Shown in pieces: positions 32,178 through 43,591 of a stretch of DNA of 64,000 bases. This stretch comes from Hyphodiscus hymeniophilus (lineage: Eukaryota > Ascomycota > Leotiomycetes > Helotiales > Hyphodiscaceae). A program made the position numbers and the translations under genes. The notes under the pieces were generated by a model. That model had not been told where the DNA came from. It saw only the letters and a program-made list of their open reading frames with translations, and made no database searches. How positions within the stretch are numbered: the stretch's first letter is position 1; each line of letters begins with the position of its first letter. The DNA lies in the NCBI GenBank assembly GCA_016508695.1, contig VNKQ01000009.1, forward strand, positions 992,001 to 1,056,000. The letters run 5' to 3'.

Positions 32178-34701
32178 GCTAAACGCCTTGCCCAAGAACT
32201 AGGTATCATAGGCCAATGTTTGATGCTCGGGCTCTTATATAGAAGTGTTTCTCCTGATCGAAGTCATATTTATGCATTCACATGCACTCGCAACGGAGTG
32301 ACCAACTGGCTCTTGTTATGTACATAGGGCCTGACCTCGCACGCCGTACTTTGCTTTGACAAGACTCTGCTCTCATCTAGTCGTTGGACATCAGGGAGCC
32401 TGGGCCTAGAGGCGTCAGCAATTGTTCACGTCTGGACTTCACGCTGCATGTCTTCCTCTTGAAGTAGACAGAGACCACGAGAACTAGATGTGAGGAACTA
32501 AACTGTCTCGTTAGTGTATGACGGCTAAATTAAACTCGACGAGTCTCCTTCGCTCTCGTGTATTTACACCTTCCCCTACTTTTTTAGGAGATGCTAGGTT
32601 TCAGCATGGCTGCCGTTTAGGCTAAGTTCCTGGTCTTAGACTGTTAGGGTCATTATTGGTTTTGAATACGGCATCCCGCGGTTACCGCATGGCAACCCCC
32701 CGCTTGGTGTTCAGAAACATGAAGCTAAGGAGGTTCTCTACTGTTCTCTCAAGCTCCGGAACATCGTGGCTAGTCTAAACTCATACACGGTTTGACTATA
32801 GGCCACAAATCCACGTTCCTTTTGTTTATTTGGGAATTCCAAGAAACCCCTCTAACAACAACTATCCTCACAGCCTTTCAACATTGGAACGACTTCAACT
32901 GAGTTTGTGCTCATCCAACAAAACTATGGATAATGGACTGACTGCTTCTAGTTACCAGTAGCATCTCCTGGAGTTATGTGTACCTAGTGCCTTCCCTTTT
33001 GGTACTGCGAAACTGGATCACTACCCTATCCCTTCACACAGTTGAGTCGACTTCTTACAAACACCAAGGCAACTAAGCCCTATTCATTCTTTGTATCACT
33101 AACGAAACAGTTTCAAATTTGAACTAAGAGGTATTCGGGTCTCACGTTAAAGACAAAGACGTATATTTAGTACTGCTAGGCAGGTTGAGGTAGGTAGGTA
33201 TGTACTGAAATTACGATGTGCTAACAACAAAGCATAGGAACATGGATCCATAGTGCGCCATCGACACAGTCCGACACAGAATGCGATAGCTCACACATCC
33301 CCGAACAATTGAAATCCACGAAGCTATACATTATCGCGCGTCAAAGAGAGTTGGGTTTTGAGAGTTTGCCACTTGGAAGAGAGAGACACTAGGCAAATGC
33401 AATAGCTACTTCCAGTACGACGTCTACATTTTACGCCAACTTACGACCAGAAGAATGAGCTTTCATTCAGTCTGAATGATCAGGTTTGTATCTCCATACT
33501 TCAAAGAGAATCAAAATCCTACAAGTTGGAAGAGCAGAATATTGAAGTAGCTGCAAATAAGATGCTTTCATACCCTGGTTATGCGTCTGTTTCCTGCTGG
33601 TAGAAGAACCGCGTACCAACTCTCAACAACTGAGGTGCATCTAGGAGCGCGTCTATGTCAAAGGGAAGGAGAGGCTAAGAATCGGAATAAGCGAAATGGA
33701 AATTGGAGGCGAGATCCCAATCACAAGAACGACACCCTAAGATCTTGAACGATTAAGAAATGCAATGGGGCATACCAAAGACTTTGAGAACAATGCCAAT
33801 CCAATACGTTGAAGGAGCCAAGGTCGACTTTCTATGGTACAGTCGAGTTTGGATACGAGCATATGGACGATTGTTCATTGGCCTTCGATTATGAGGATCC
33901 AGATTAGAAGTCTACAATGGAGTGCTCAAGAGGTGAGTCAAGTGCAAAACCAAAAGCAAGCGCACATGCGGTACTCGGGAATCAACATGGAGCAGAGTCA
34001 GCAGACGGGCAACTTTCCATCTAAATTAGATGCTTGGGGACAAGTCAAGCACGAAAGTAGCAGCAAGAGCAAGTGCACATGCCGCTTTCGAGTGCTCTAT
34101 CAAGTAAATGAGCCAGCATCAGTCCACTTGAATGATTGCCCCCCTTATCAATACCTCAAAGGAAGTGTTCCATGCCCGCTTTGATTGCCGGAAATTTTAG
34201 AACCAAGTGGCAGGACAATCGCCCATCCAGATTGAATGGTTGAGACCTATATTAGCCTTTGTCAATGAAGTGTCCCAGGTCTGGCATAGCATAAAGCGAC
34301 AGCAAGTGCTAAGACGCTCGGAATAGCCGAACAAATGAGAACAAGCAATGGCCCATATAGCTTTGGATTATGGGGATTCACGTGGGACATGTTGCAAGAT
34401 GCCAAGATGACGTGTAGTACTGCAAGATCTTTTGAGTTGATCCAGTACAAGTAATAGAGCAAGAGCAAGTAGTCATGTGCCTCTTCACAGCATATCGAAT
34501 CTCTCTAAACAAAGCCACCAAAGTGGGCTGTTGGGAGGAAACGAATCATGAGCATGAAGAAAAAAACAAACCCAACCACCAATTTTCGAAGTATCCATTC
34601 CTCCAATATGTATATCCACAAAGAATCAGCCAAGCCAGCAATGTGTTTCAGCTCAAGCCTCAAGTGGTCCATGCATTTGAGAGAGGTAGACAATGTACTC
34701 T
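32178..34701. other. Gene-poor right flank of the retroelement
   Basis: About 2.5 kb of normal-composition sequence in which I could not support any gene. An ORF at 33834-34184 (116 codons) has no recognisable domain. Imperfect short repeats of the type GCAAGNGCACATGC occur around 33957, 34071 and 34460. No tRNA or other RNA gene was identified. Confidence 0.4.
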
Positions 34702-35721
34702 TCAAACATTCCAAGGGACGTATGCACACTCCAAGCTGGCTTCGTCGGGGAAGAAGTTGACTTTGGATTTGGGATCCTTGGAATCGAGCATAGCTTTGGT
34801 GATCTGGTCATTGATGTAGTCGAGATGACCCTGGTACACAACGTCCGGAACCCAGATGTTGGTACTCTTCTTCTACTAAGATGTTAGTTCTCAACTTTGT
34901 GGGCAAATCTTGGTTGGACTTACCACAGCCTCCTTGCCGATGAGTGGGGACGCGAGCTGAGTAACGGCGGTGGGGATTGCGATCTTTCCGTCGAAATGGT
35001 AGCCCAGCTTCAAAGTGAAACCTGGATTGGTGGGGGCGACACTGCATGCACCAGAGAATACGAGATCATGGACAGATGTCATCTTAGCGACATCTTTGGT
35101 GACATCGTCATAATGATCCATGAGGGCGGGGATCTGAAGGCGGAGGTGTTGAACAAGCTTGAGATCAGTGGGCTTCACCAATGCCTTGTCAAGTCGCACC
35201 TGGGGCTTGAGTTGATGACGGATGACCGCAGTGAAAAGGCAGATAGTGTCGACCGCGGGGTTGACCCAAACGGACTTGGAAGTACCTTGTACCTGAAACA
35301 TCTTCTTATAGCCCATTCCCATAGCGAGAGCAAGTACTTCCTTGGAGACCATGAAAATTCTCGGGATCGGAGCACCGATGACGTCGAACGAGTCAATTGG
35401 ATCAGTCTCCTCGATAACATCGGAACCTTCGTTGGAGGTGGGGCGGACAGTGGCAGCAGTCTGCTGGGTTTGAATCTTAGGCTTCTCAAAGAGCATGATG
35501 TTGCGACTCTCAGCGGCAAAGCCCCAGATCTTGGTTTTGATCTCACGAGGGAACTTCTCGAAGACCTTGAAGTCCTTGAGACCAGCACCACTGGCGGGGA
35601 GAGCAATCGATTTGAAGGTATAAGTCTGGTCGAGGATAGTGACGTTTGCGACCTCGCCTTTACCCGAGAAAGCCGGGAAGGGATACTCGACAGCCAGCTT
35701 GGCGATAGCGGAGGAAGACAT
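34702..35721 (-). CDS. 2EXR-domain protein
   Basis: Two exons, 35721-34924 and 34872-34702, are separated by a 51-nt intron (GTAAGT...TAG) and close in phase to 322 aa. The segment FEKFPREIKTKIWGFAAESRNI (about residues 53-74) is the short F-box-like 2EXR signature, widespread and expanded in leotiomycetes. The remainder follows the family pattern (PRIFMVSKEVLALAM, SVWVNPAVDTICLF). The function of the family is unknown; resemblance to an F-box start suggests protein-protein contacts. The last exon ends in VYQGHLDYIND...YVPWNV. A 278-codon ORF on the opposite strand across the same region is a shadow of this gene. Confidence 0.78.
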
Positions 35722-37794
35722 GGTAATGTTTGAGGGTGGTGGAGCCTATATCAGATGTCAGTCCAAGAGCCCGTAGCGAAGCAAGAATGAGGCTCTGAAA
35801 AGTGTTCAAGCGAAGATTTTAGGGGCAAGAGATAACATGAAGCAAAGTTGCAGAGATGAGAGCAGAGAAAATAAAGTGCATGAAAGGTAGTCAAAAAAAA
35901 GTATACGAGGAAGCACAGAAACGCTCAAGATGAGTCGAGTTGCGGCCGAGTAAGGGAATGACGAATGTGACTGGTACAGTCCAAGTGGCAGGTCGCAAAA
36001 GTGACAAGTATGAAAGAAATGGAATTAAATCAGAGTAGGGCAAAAATTGAGACATGTGTGGATTCCAAGGAAAGCATTTGAAACATGGAAGACGAGTGTC
36101 TGGAGGAAGGGGGTGTGTTCGTTCTGGGTGTGTGGGAAGATATTCGACGCGCTCGAAAGCAAAACTGACCTTGTCTTTGTTTACGAAGTTAAAATCTGTA
36201 GGAAGGTATGTTAAGGACTTCTGCAGACTCAAAAGAGATGTTCTATCTGTGCAGTCTTGTGATGTGTTTATAGGTGGCTGTTGGAGGAGGTGAAGTCGAG
36301 TGAATCGAGTGAATTCGGTGATCAACAATGGAGGAAGGAAGGGGTTTCCAGTGACAGAGAGGGAAGAAAATGCTTTTGAAGGGAAAGAAATTGACATACG
36401 ACAATTGTGGATGCCTATTGTAAGTACGATTGTGCGACCCTATTCGGAAAAGTCAGCTTCAATTGTAGTGTTCAAGACAATACCGTGTGTTGAGCGGAGC
36501 GACAGGCAGATATTGTGCTGAACGATTCCGAACAGTAACAATTGAGGAACTTACTGGAATGACAGTTTCTAAGCTTTTGCAGAAGCTTCAACGAATATTT
36601 GGCTGTTGTCGGAAATGAACGGTGTTGTGATTTTCGGTGTTGAGGGATGGGGAGAAATCTTTGTGGGAGGAAGAAAAGGGCGGTTGTTATGGCAGCACTG
36701 GTAACCCACCGCGCTTTCTGTTTACCGAGAAAGTGATTGGCAATGTCGACCAGTTCACTTTTTGGGACTTTGCTCTTCTTCAAAGAAAGTCTAGGGATCT
36801 TTTTCGAGAGGAGCTCCAGATGATTATTGTAGATGTAAAGCCATTTCTTTATTGTAACAGGTGTTCCTCAACGTAAAGCTCATATTCACATCTATAAAGC
36901 TTATTCAAGGCAGCACAAGAGTTTCTGAATAGCTACTCATTCTAATTACATTGCCTGATTGTACAAGTTATTGTAGTTGACCTTCTCATACTGAGGGCTC
37001 CGGATCAATCAACGATTCCACATAGCTATGCAGCTAGCCATATCTCGTAAATATGGCAAACATTGATCTGCTCGCCCATTGTTATCAGCTACGAAGTAGT
37101 CACATCCTGCAGAAACTTATTTTGTTGGGATCCATACTACACAAAGATCTCATTTTGAGAAGTGTTCCCGCGCGGCAGTCCCATTCTGCCGCTGACCTTT
37201 CTTTCCAGATACTCGATTCCATAGCAAAATACAGATATAGCACGCTCGCACCAGTCCAAACTTCTTCGTCCGTTAAGGCGTCTTGATGCTGCATTGTATC
37301 TTAATCTTCATCCGTGAGGCAAAAAGGGTACCCGGTAAAATCCATATCACTTCATTCACGTTGCTTTTTACGATCCGCATACTGTAACAGCTAACTGTAA
37401 GAGCTCTTTCACTTATCTCGACACTCTCACTAGAAGGAGAGACACTAAAGATGATTGAAGGCGCCAATTATATTCTTATACGTGTTTGTAATTGTGCCAG
37501 AGTTTCAATTGTACATCCCATTGAGGCATGTCAACAATACCAAGTAGGACCGCCTCCAAAAACTTCCAATTTTCGAACTCCCAGCTCATGTGTATTGCAT
37601 CAAATTTATCGATAGACTGCAAGAATGCAGCCAAACCGCTAAAGTATATACTATGCACTTTGGAAATATGGAATCAAACAAATATTTACTTCAGTTGAAG
37701 GGACAACGTCAAATGGAAGCGAGCTTGTCACGTGATGATGACTATCAGGTATTCAATAAGTTTATTTCATCCGTCTAGCTCATCTACAATGACC
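35722..37794. other. Intergenic, no gene seen
   Basis: About 2.1 kb. The part next to 35721 is pyrimidine-rich on the minus strand and is probably the promoter and leader of the 2EXR gene. Elsewhere only short ORFs without domains occur (for example 36472-36783 minus). Confidence 0.45.
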
Positions 37795-39570
37795 CTAATA
37801 CAGTCCATTCCCAAGTAACTCCGTGCTAATCTCATTCACCAGCGGTTCCTTCGGGAATTGCTTCGCCTTTTCCAGCACGGTGCTTTGCGCATCCATACTC
37901 TTCAGCAAATCACACAACTCCCCATCCTTCGGTGCACAGTATACCAAGTATCCAAAAGCAAGCAGGAAACCCTTCAAAGCCTCTGCTGATTCTTCTTCTG
38001 CGCCAATCGATTCCAACAGGGACGCTGCTAGCTCAACCTGATCCCCGTCTGGCAAACCCTCCCGATGTTCTTCTTCTCTAACTCTGCTGTTTGCGACCGC
38101 AATGTTGAAGGAAAGACTCGCTGCTGCAACTCGGACATTGTGGTGTTTATCATCGAGTAAGCTCGTCGTGATTAATTCGACAATCGGAGTCGTGAGTGTG
38201 GAGCAGCCAAGTATATGCTGTGGGTATAAGGGACTAGAGAAAAGGTTACAGGCTGTTTGGAGTGCCACGAGTCGGAGAGAATAAGGACAGTCTTTAAGTC
38301 CATTGACATAACCAAGGAGGGGAGCGACAGTCTTGTGGTCTTTCTCTTCCGCGTAGTAGCCGCTCAGCCGAGGGTCAACAAGAGCGATTCGAAGAAGGTC
38401 AACGATCGTGAACATGATTTCTGGAGGGAGCTTCGAGGACGCTGAGCGCAAGAACCAGCTGAATGCATCGAGGTCTGGTAGAGTAGCTTCTGCTGCTCCA
38501 CTTATTTGTCGGTGTGAAATAAATTTCATGATTCCAGCAACCGCTGCATCATCTGCGGATTCGCCCATCTTTGTTTTGAGTTTTGCGAGAGGTGGGACTT
38601 TGCTGTAGAGAACAGGTTTGGTATTTGCTCTTCGAAGTGCTGGTAGTTGTAGTGATTGGTGCAGGTGAGGTGGCCATGCTGATTGTACGAGCGTGCGAAC
38701 GTTTAGTTTCAAAGTGCGAGCATCAGCTCCTGACCAGCGATTTTCTTCATTGCCATGCAAGAAGGTCATGAATGTAGGCGTTGCTCGTATGTTGTATTTC
38801 GTACCAATCTCGTAATAGCTAGATATGTCGACCATGATCAATGTAGCTTTATGCGCAACTTCTGCTGCCAGCTCATCATATGCAGGATAGAGAGCCTTGC
38901 ATGGCTTGCAACTCGCTGATGTGAAGAATATCACGGCGCATGACTTGTTCGCCTCCATAAGGAGCCCTTCAAGTTCCAGCACTGAAATAGGTTTTCTAAC
39001 TGAATGAGCAATCTGTTGGTTCGTCTTGGGCGCGTCTCCTCCTATTCCCAAAAGGCCACCATTGCCACCATGCTTTGCTTTCTGTGAGTTAACCATGTCA
39101 TTGATCTGTGGCTGCAACATTCGGCCGAACGGCGTATCGAGAACAGTCTGCGGCAGGTTTGTGATATATTCCGGTATTCCTTTGCCCAGTAGGAAAGTAC
39201 AAAAGTCATTCGAGAAGTTGTTGCAATTGTGAGTCCAGAGATCATATGCCTAGTTCCGAATTAGCAGCAGCTCTTCCAGGGCGTTTGTGACTTTTACCTG
39301 AGCGGTATAGATCTCCCTTAAAGACTCCAAATAATCCATTATGACGTCCATTGGCAATTCTGTTTTCCCCAGCTCTACAACGCGCATAGGCGCACCCAAA
39401 TGGGTCATTCCTGGCCGAGCAGTCTTGATCCCTCCATCATATAGATACTCGATACCTTCCATAACAACCGCAGTGTGGTAAATGGCTTCGATCTGAATCC
39501 CAAGAAACGCAGCAGACATGTTCCTCGCCATTCCTCTGGACAGATCATATACGTAGAGTTGGACGTTCAT
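37795..39570 (-). CDS. PPPDE peptidase - thioredoxin - PUL domain fusion protein
   Basis: Two exons, 39570-39298 and 39249-37795 (48-nt intron, GTAAAA...TAG), close to 575 aa. Residues 1-150 form a PPPDE/DeSI-type deubiquitinase/desumoylase domain with His32 in YHTAVV and Cys100 in THNCNNFSNDFC as the catalytic pair. Residues about 165-270 form a thioredoxin fold with active site CKPC at 205-208 and the cis-Pro motif RATPTF. Residues about 310-570 match the PUL domain, an Armadillo-like Cdc48/p97-binding module. The combination suggests a redox-linked peptidase acting with Cdc48 on ubiquitin-like conjugates; this role is inference. All active-site residues are intact. The gene is divergent from the GDPase gene across 470 bp. 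Confidence 0.88.
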
Positions 39571-40040
39571 CTTAATCGATTTCGGACGCGCTGTCGGGGT
39601 TGATGCTCAAGGTACGACAACAGTCTTGCGCTGATGAAAGTACTTGTACTTCTAGAGGATTTGGATTTTAGGAGACGAATTCAAGTGATGATGGTCGCAT
39701 GTTGGAAGGAGTGTAGGTAACTTTTCAGGGAGTTCAAATTGGTTCTACTCTATTCTATGAAGAAGGAAAGAAGGTCTCTTTGGCCACGCAGGCAGCTGGG
39801 TGACGCGAGTGAAGTAAGGTTGTGGCTGAATCCCCCCTCAATCTGGCTGTAGATACGCCACACCACTTATCCTCGTATTCTTCCAGGGGTTCGCGCATTT
39901 CGGAGTATGCAGTTTTTCCTGGATTACTCGACCCCTTTATCCATTGCCTTTTCACTTGGATACCTTCTTCCTTCGACCCCTTTTTCCACGTATATCGCAG
40001 GTCTCCCCTTAATCTGTGAACACACCCGAGTCGTTCCTTA
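39571..40040. promoter_or_regulatory. Divergent promoter region between the fusion protein and GDA1
   Basis: 470 bp shared by two divergent genes. There are pyrimidine-rich tracts near 39945-39985, but no named regulatory motif that I can support. Confidence 0.5.
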
Positions 40041-41795
40041 ATGAGACGCACATCGGTTTCGCTGCCGACGAGAAACGTAGCACACGACCCTCACGAGAAA
40101 GCCGGAAGATACAGTACCAGGGGCGCATCGAATCGCGCCGTCGCCACACTGGAGAACTTAAAGACCGCCTGGATGACGCAAAGTCAGCGATCGAGATACT
40201 TGAAGACCGGAGGCATCCTCTTCTTCGTTGTATTCTTGTTCTACTTTCTTTCGCCAAGCGGAACACATGTGGTGAAAGAAGGTTAGTACTAACAACCCCC
40301 ATGAGAATAATCACAAGTCTCTAATATCTTCCCAGTTGCCAATTTGGGAGGCGCAGACGGTCAAACGGCAGATCCGTCGTCAGGAACAGCAAAGTGTTTG
40401 AAATCCAGCGACAAATCAAAACCCCTGATTCAATATGCCCTCATGATCGATGCTGGGAGTACTGGCTCCCGGATCCACGTCTACAAGTTCAACAACTGTG
40501 GCCCTACACCAGAACTTGAGGATGAGGTCTTTGAGCAGACGGAGAAGAAGAAGGGCGGATCAGGGCTTAGCTCCTACAACGAGGATGCTGAAGGAGCTGC
40601 GAGGAGCTTGGATGTCCTGATGGATGTTGCAATGAAGTCTGTTCCTGACAGTTACAAGTCTTGCTCACCTGTCGCAGTCAAGGCTACGGCGGGTCTAAGA
40701 CTGCTTGGCCAAGAGAAGAGCGATAAGATCCTGGACGCGGTACGAGCTAGACTCGAGACTTACCCATTTCCCGTGGTTTCGAAGGAGAACAATGGGGTCG
40801 TCATCATGGATGGAAAGGACGAGGGAGTCTATGCTTGGATTACAACGAACTACCTACTTGGAAAGATTGGTGGACCAGACCATAGCCCTACCGCTGCTAT
40901 TTTCGACCTTGGAGGTGGGTCCACCCAGATTGTATTCGAGCCTACATTCAAGGGGAGCAACGGTGGCATGCCAGGTAAGCTGGCAGAAGGCGATCACAAG
41001 TATGAGTTGGACTTTGGAGGACGAAACTTCGAGCTCTACCAGCACTCTCATCTTGGTTATGGTCTGAATGCAGCACGCGAAGCTATCCACAGGATCTTCA
41101 TCGAGGACATCTATGCTCAGAATCCAGCCGACACCACCTGGATTCAGCAGCCAATTGTTCATCCCTGTATCGCTCCAGGCATGACTCGCCCCGTCAACGT
41201 TACCCTCAGCAAAGGCCACCCTCTTGGAGAGATTGTCCCCGTGACCATGGTTGGTCCCAAGTCACCAGCTCCAGCACAGTGCCGTAAATTGGCGGAGAAA
41301 ATCTTGGTCAAAGAAGCCGAGTGCAAGCTTGCTCCTTGCTCGTTCAACGGTGTCCACCAGCCCTCTCTTGAAAAGACCTTCGCTCGAGAAGATGTCTATA
41401 TCTTTTCGTATTTCTATGATCGCACAGATCCTCTCGGAATGCCAGAATCTTTCACGCTGAGAGAGCTGCACCATTTGACGGAACAAGTCTGTGGTGGTGA
41501 GTCCAGCTGGGATGTGTTCCAAACTGTTCCTGGTGCGTTGGAGGAGCTTCGAGATCGACCAGAGCACTGCCTTGATCTCAACTTTATGGGTGCTCTTCTC
41601 CACACTGGATACGAAATGCCGATTGACAGAGAGGTGAAGATCGCAAAGAAGATTAAAGGGAATGAACTCGGGTGGTGTTTAGGAGCCAGGTAAGCACGTC
41701 TTTAGCAAGTACATGAAAAGAAGCTAAACTCTCGCAGTCTTCCTTTACTAGCACCAGGGTCAGGATGGAAGTGTAAGATCAAGGAAGTCTCATAA
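40041..41795 (+). CDS. GDA1: Golgi guanosine diphosphatase (GDA1/CD39 family)
   Basis: Three exons (40041-40281, 40336-41689, 41738-41795) close to 550 aa. A single membrane segment at about residues 57-73 (GGILFFVVFLFYFLSP) after a cytosolic basic tail gives the type II topology of Golgi Gda1. Apyrase conserved regions are intact: DAGSTGSRIHVYKF (ACR1), VKATAGLRLL (ACR2), DEGVYAWITTNYLLG (ACR3) and IFDLGGGSTQIVF (ACR4). The enzyme hydrolyses GDP from mannosylation so that GMP can be exchanged for cytosolic GDP-mannose. The last exon adds SLPLLAPGSGWKCKIKEVS, the usual family ending. Confidence 0.93.
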
Positions 41796-42465
41796 GGGAT
41801 GTATAACCTCATGCATTGCTGGCGTTAAGGTGTGTTACTAGGTCGCAGAGATTAATGGTAGATCGGAAAGAAGTATATTGCACATTGCCTCAAACGGTAT
41901 CCCTTTCTTTCCTTCGATGCCGTCATTGAAGCTTTCCCATGCTTGAAATCTCGCTCAGCTTTCCAGTTCTGCAAAGATCTCCAAGATCTGTCGAGCTTTC
42001 TACCCAACTGTGCCGGTTTTTGCCTTCTTGCCATCCAAAATTTCGTGCCCCTGCTGCATCCGCTAGACGCTGCTATCCTCGTTGTAAAACTCTTTTATTG
42101 ACTATTGGAGCAAATGGCGTGCTTGACCAAAGCTGCTGTCTGGGGTATGACCTTGAGAATGAGTGCATAAAATATTTATATGAGGTTTTCTGCGTTGAAC
42201 GCAGCTTGGACTTGAAGTCCGTTGACGTCGTCTTCTGAACTCGTACGAGAGCCATTTCTTCCGTGGTCCAGGAATTACTCGCTGTCGACGACGATCAGCC
42301 GCATCTTCCCAATCCACACCATATCATCTCCTTCGAACAGGTTGTCTCTGAATCACAGTTTAAGCCTCATACTTGACCACAAAGACCCAAGTCGTCTTTC
42401 CGTCTCAATCCCGCCTCTGCAGAATCTCAAACCTCCTCTTTCAAGCCGCAACACCGCCAAGCACG
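41796..42465. other. Intergenic, no gene seen
   Basis: About 670 bp following the GDPase gene. Only short ORFs on both strands; no supported feature. Confidence 0.45.
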
Positions 42466-42606
42466 ATGAATATCATCGCACACTACCCCCTCCTGCCAGT
42501 CATCCTCGAACTGGTGATTACGGTCATCCTCATATGTTCCGGCCTCGTCATCCTTGGCTCCTGGGTTCTTTCTGCTATCATGACGAATCTCTTCGGTGTC
42601 TATTGA
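42466..42606 (+). CDS. Candidate 46-aa single-pass membrane microprotein
   Basis: An uninterrupted small ORF starts MNIIAHYPLLPVILELVITV and continues with ILICSGLVILGSWVLSAIM before a short NLFGVY tail. Nearly the whole product is hydrophobic, with one or two membrane passes and Gly/Ser/Trp spaced as in real transmembrane helices. The start context CACGATGA is acceptable for fungi. I do not recognise the family. The size is below what gene finders usually keep, so it could have been missed or could be chance; the isolated position and plausible leader favour a gene only weakly. Confidence 0.35.
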   Translation: MNIIAHYPLLPVILELVITVILICSGLVILGSWVLSAIMTNLFGVY

Positions 42607-43591
42607 CTTCGGATCACGATGTTCGCGTTACGGTGAGATGGCGAAACCGCTGCACCGGAATATTCCTCATGGAATGCATGGTAAGTGGAGAACGGTCATG
42701 ATTTGTGTTTGTCATAGGCCTAATAAAGAGTACAGATTTTGTTCCTTCCCTTCGTGCCGAGGACCCTTCGAGAGATGAAAAGCTTGTGACGATCATGTTG
42801 CATGTTAGGAGGGTATACACTCATAGCGTGACTATTTGCTGGGATTACGATGGTTTATGAACTTCTTGTGCATGTCTGGCAAGGTGGAGTGCGCAAGGAA
42901 ACTCATGTATTCCATCGTGCTTCAACTCAGGGCTCATCAAGAGGGATAACTTCATAGCCTACTATGCAAGCACTCTCCTACTCATGCATATACAACAGAC
43001 ACCGTGTCTCCTCGTATTGATGCTGCTCACCCTAGGGAATTGACTCCCAAAGGTTTGACCTAATATATCCTTAACAACAACATATTTACCCAGCACCGCG
43101 CTTCCTCCGCCTCTCATTAGCGACTAAGTAGGCTCCAACGCCCACCTCAGCGGGCATCAGAACACATTGCACAGCCATTATCGAGTACAGAGACTTCATA
43201 TTTCTAATGTGGAGACTGAAAAGCTGCAGATGATGGCCTAGTTGATGCAATGGGAAGAGTAAAAGTATAACTAACACATTTTCCCTTCGTTGAACGCTGG
43301 ATTCGGTTCATCTGGGACATCCGTTCCCAGAAATTGGAAAAGAGGTGGTAGTAACAAAGTTATAATGGAACTTTACAACATCGGCTTGGTGTCAGCTTCC
43401 AAGTGCTTACTTGGAGCAGGGCTCAGATAAGCTCTCACAGGGAATATACGGTATAAAGAAGAGATGATCATTGTCCAGGAATCCTCCGCGGTGCTTCCAG
43501 AAATGGCACATGTGGTAGGCATCATGAAGACGAAGAGACAAGCGGGTTAGAATCTTGGTGAATTCATCTACCCATGATATTCTAGGTCAGT
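42607..43591. other. Intergenic, no gene seen
   Basis: About 985 bp, probably including the 3' flank of the LtrA-like gene (minus strand). No other feature supported. Confidence 0.45.

Noticed and set aside
34897..35733. 278-codon ORF on the plus strand
   Set aside because: It is exactly antisense to the 2EXR gene, which has a family match and an in-phase intron; the antisense product matches nothing I recognise.
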